From Thiotrichaceae bacterium (GTDB lineage Bacteria; Pseudomonadota; Gammaproteobacteria; Thiotrichales; Thiotrichaceae), in contig JALWYT010000113.1 of the NCBI GenBank assembly GCA_026992705.1, positions 1 through 7,011 on the forward strand: DNA of 7,011 nt, read 5' to 3'. Shown in pieces: positions 4,879 to 7,011 of this stretch. Made by a program: the position numbers and the translations under genes. Numbering within the stretch: position 1 is the stretch's first letter; every line of letters starts with the position of its first letter. Below the pieces are notes generated by a model, which saw only the letters and a program-made list of their open reading frames with translations, was not told the origin of the DNA and searched no databases.

Positions 4879-6075
4879 ATGACATTACAACACCAAAAAA
4901 CACTCTCACTTTTTATACTTAGCCTGCTCGCAACCAGTACACAAGCGGGTGAATTTTCAGGGAATATTGCCGTAGAAGGTCGCTACTTCCCGCATCAGCC
5001 CAGTTTTGCCGAACAAAAAGGCAATAATGTCTCGCTGAGTGTGCAGCCTGAGTACCGCCATAAATGGGATAACGGACGCAAAAAATTTACCTTTGTGCCG
5101 TTTTATCGCTTTGATCAAAATGACAAAGAACGCACGCATGGCGATATTCGCACCTTGGATATCGTGATTGCCAATGATAAATGGGAAATGCAAGCAGGGA
5201 TTAGCAAGGTCTTTTGGGGCGTAACTGAATCACAGCATTTAGTCGATATTATTAACCAAACCGACCTTATAGAATCAACCGATGGCGAAGAAAAACTCGG
5301 GCAACCCATGATTCGCACCAGCCGCTTATTAGAAAATGGCTCGGTTGATTTATATGTATTGCCTTATTTCCGTGAACGCACCTTCCCCAGTGCCACAGGT
5401 CGCTTCCGTGCAGCCTTGCCTGTTGATACGGATCAAACCACTTATGAATCCAGCTCAAAACAAAAGCATGTGGATTATGCGGTTCGCTGGAATATCAGCA
5501 AAGATAATATCGACGCAGGTATCTATTGGTTTGACGGTACATCTCGTGCCCCTGAATTACGTTTAGGTACAAAAAATGGAAAACCCGTGCTGACACCGTA
5601 TTATCCGCAAATCAAACAAGTCGGCATAGATGCCCAATACACAGGCGAAGAATGGATTTGGAAATTTGAAGGCATACACCGCAAAAGCAAAACAGAAAAC
5701 TACAATGCCGCCGTCGGAGGCTTTGAGTACACCATCCCCGCCATTGCAGGCGGCAGCAAAGATTTAGGGCTATTAGCCGAATACCATTACGACTCACGCG
5801 GCAAACACGCCACAACACCCTTCCAGCACGACTTATTCGCAGGTGCTCGCCTAGCCTTTAATGACGCACAAAGCACCGAAATACTCGCAGGCGTATTCCA
5901 AGACCTCGACCACAGTGGGCAAAGCTTCCGCATCGAAGCCAGCCGCCGCCTAAAAAATAACTTTAAACTCAATATCGAGGCTCAAACCGTCAATAAAACC
6001 GTGCCAGAAGACACTTTCCTACACGCCATCCGTAATGATGACTATTTGCAGCTAGAGCTGCAGAAATATTTTTAA
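4879..6075 (+). CDS. Predicted outer-membrane beta-barrel protein (DUF1302-like)
   Basis: With the ATG at 4879 the product is 398 residues and begins with a good signal peptide (hydrophobic core SLFILSLLA, cleavage after TQA at residue 23). A TTG at 4867 would add only four residues, DLS-preceded, and overlap the previous gene, so I prefer the ATG. A weak GGA at 4869-4871 is the only ribosome-binding hint, which suggests coupling to the gene upstream. The mature chain has no hydrophobic helices but many alternating polar/aromatic strands (for example VSLSVQPEYRHKW and KFTFVPFYRF). It ends in LQLELQKYF, with the terminal phenylalanine expected of barrels inserted by the BAM machinery. The KVFWGVTESQHLVDIINQTD region (110-129) resembles that of DUF1302-type outer-membrane proteins, a family often found with LolA-like proteins and RND exporters. 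Inference: the outer-membrane step of the same route, either pore or acceptor. Family placement is from memory and moderately sure. Confidence 0.8.
   Translation: MTLQHQKTLSLFILSLLATSTQAGEFSGNIAVEGRYFPHQPSFAEQKGNNVSLSVQPEYRHKWDNGRKKFTFVPFYRFDQNDKERTHGDIRTLDIVIANDKWEMQAGISKVFWGVTESQHLVDIINQTDLIESTDGEEKLGQPMIRTSRLLENGSVDLYVLPYFRERTFPSATGRFRAALPVDTDQTTYESSSKQKHVDYAVRWNISKDNIDAGIYWFDGTSRAPELRLGTKNGKPVLTPYYPQIKQVGIDAQYTGEEWIWKFEGIHRKSKTENYNAAVGGFEYTIPAIAGGSKDLGLLAEYHYDSRGKHATTPFQHDLFAGARLAFNDAQSTEILAGVFQDLDHSGQSFRIEASRRLKNNFKLNIEAQTVNKTVPEDTFLHAIRNDDYLQLELQKYF
6047..6073 (+). terminator. Possible weak intrinsic terminator overlapping the end of the last operon gene
   Basis: TGCAGC (6047-6052) and GCTGCA (6057-6062) can form a 6-bp stem with a TAGA loop. 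Six bases later there is a run of five T (6069-6073) reaching into the stop codon. The hairpin lies entirely inside the final codons of the barrel gene. The stem is short and the T-run is set back, so efficiency would be modest. No better candidate exists in the 22 bases before the convergent gene. The only other pairing there is TAGGC (6076-6080) with GCCTA (6096-6100), a 5-bp stem with a long loop. Confidence 0.35.
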
Positions 6076-6097
6076 TAGGCTTAAATATACCTCTTGC

Positions 6098-7011
6098 CTA
6101 CGACCACATAGTATCAGCTAAATTAGCCAATGCTAAAGAGTCTGGAATTTTTACGTTATCCAAATTTAAGGGCTGCACCGTAGCAAGTTGTTTTAATAAT
6201 TCATCCGCCAACATCGGGGCAAAAGCCAATTTAGTTGGCCATGCAACGGTGACATTATCTATTTGTTGAATAAAGGGGGTGTCGGGGCGTTTGCCATGTT
6301 CTTGTATGCCTTCGGCTCGGTTGATGTAAAAGCTCGACCAGCGTAGTGCTGAGCAGTTGAACCATGCTAGGGATTTTTGTAGGGCTTGTTGGGTTTCTGC
6401 AATACAGTCTTGCTCTGCTTGCCTTGCTCCTTTTTCGGCAGGTTCTCCGCCGATATACCAAACGCTATCACCGTTTTTATCTTGATGTGTGGTGATGGTC
6501 ATTTTCGGTTTATCACTAACGCCGAGTGCATGGGCATAAATTTTGGGCAGATGCTTGGCTTTGGCAATCAGCATTCGCAACGGGCGACGCTGCATTTTGG
6601 GGGCGGCTAAACCTAATGGCTCACACAAGGCTTCATTGCCTTCACCTGCAGTTAAAATAATCTGCTGAGCATTAATTTGTAGCGGTTTATGATTTGATAC
6701 CGTTTCAAAAGCCCATTGCTTGCCGTGCTGTTTTAAGCGTGAATGCTCGGCATCAGTTTTGATAATGCAGTCAGAGAATTGTTGCTGGAAGCTTTTTAAT
6801 AAAGAAGGAATATCTAAAACAGGCTCATCCAGTTGATACAATTTGCCATTAAAATCCGCGTGTTGAAATAATTCAGGATAATTTGCCGCATCGACTAATT
6901 GCATACGGCTTTGCATCACTTTACTGGCAAAAAAGCCGGTTACTTTTGATGCGATATTAGGCGATGTCCATAGTAATTGATGGCTAGAAAGCCAGTTGAC
7001 ATCTTGCAAAT
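6098..7011 (-). CDS. FAD-dependent oxidoreductase, C-terminal part (5' end outside window)
   Basis: The minus-strand frame is open from the right edge to a TAG at 6098-6100, giving about 304 residues. The first in-frame TTG (7007-7009) is at the edge and reads as an internal leucine, so the gene continues beyond the window. The N-terminal nucleotide-binding fold with its GxGxxG motif is expected there and is not seen. Visible parts fit the DAO/glycine-oxidase-like flavoprotein fold: a central QIILTAGEGNEAL segment typical of the strand and turn closing the FAD domain, then KMQRRPLRMLI, a substrate-domain region with VWYIGGEPAEKGA, and near the end NVTVAWPTKLAFAPMLAD, which would contact the flavin. 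The likely reaction is oxidation of an amine, amino acid or hydroxy acid; the substrate is not evident. It converges on the operon with 22 bases between stop codons and is therefore transcribed separately. A functional link to the transporter is not implied. Confidence 0.8.
   Translation of the reverse strand, partial: LQDVNWLSSHQLLWTSPNIASKVTGFFASKVMQSRMQLVDAANYPELFQHADFNGKLYQLDEPVLDIPSLLKSFQQQFSDCIIKTDAEHSRLKQHGKQWAFETVSNHKPLQINAQQIILTAGEGNEALCEPLGLAAPKMQRRPLRMLIAKAKHLPKIYAHALGVSDKPKMTITTHQDKNGDSVWYIGGEPAEKGARQAEQDCIAETQQALQKSLAWFNCSALRWSSFYINRAEGIQEHGKRPDTPFIQQIDNVTVAWPTKLAFAPMLADELLKQLATVQPLNLDNVKIPDSLALANLADTMWS

Noticed and set aside
5336..5566. Forward-strand overlapping frame within the barrel gene
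   Set aside because: It lies wholly inside a well-supported gene in another frame and has no ribosome-binding site or domain features; the same holds for the minus-strand frames in the exporter and barrel genes.

Overview
The window looks like chromosomal DNA of a Gram-negative bacterium of moderate to low GC, most likely a gammaproteobacterium. The evidence is indirect. There are secreted outer-membrane and periplasmic proteins with type I signal peptides. The CACAGAT-rich repeat at 48-77 and the large palindromic intergenic block at 125-435 resemble, from memory, non-coding repeats that recur between genes in Thiotrichales/Beggiatoa-like and other proteobacterial genomes. No taxonomic marker gene is present, so this placement is tentative.

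Layout. Bases 2-46 may be the last codons of an upstream gene. Bases 47-480 hold no gene. They carry a 10-bp-periodic triple repeat followed by three consecutive inverted repeats that could fold into large stem-loops. Bases 481-545 are a compact promoter with two palindromic operators. Five same-strand genes then run from 561 to 6075: a TetR-family repressor, a 778-residue RND/MMPL-type exporter, a LolA-like periplasmic protein, a small membrane methyltransferase of the isoprenylcysteine/phospholipid methyltransferase type, and a predicted outer-membrane beta-barrel protein. Gaps are a 4-base overlap, 17 bases, 61 bases and 2 bases, so this is probably one operon. On the opposite strand, converging on it, is the C-terminal three quarters or so of an FAD-dependent oxidoreductase that runs off the right edge.

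How the genes may work together. The set has one candidate part for every compartment: an inner-membrane RND pump, a soluble periplasmic carrier of the lipoprotein-carrier fold, and an outer-membrane barrel. A membrane-embedded methyltransferase could modify the cargo or the membrane. The simplest model is a trans-envelope route for a lipid or other hydrophobic molecule, switched on when a ligand releases the TetR protein from its own two operators. The cargo and the direction of transport cannot be read from the sequence. The parts belong to known families; the combination, especially with the methyltransferase, is the most interesting thing here.
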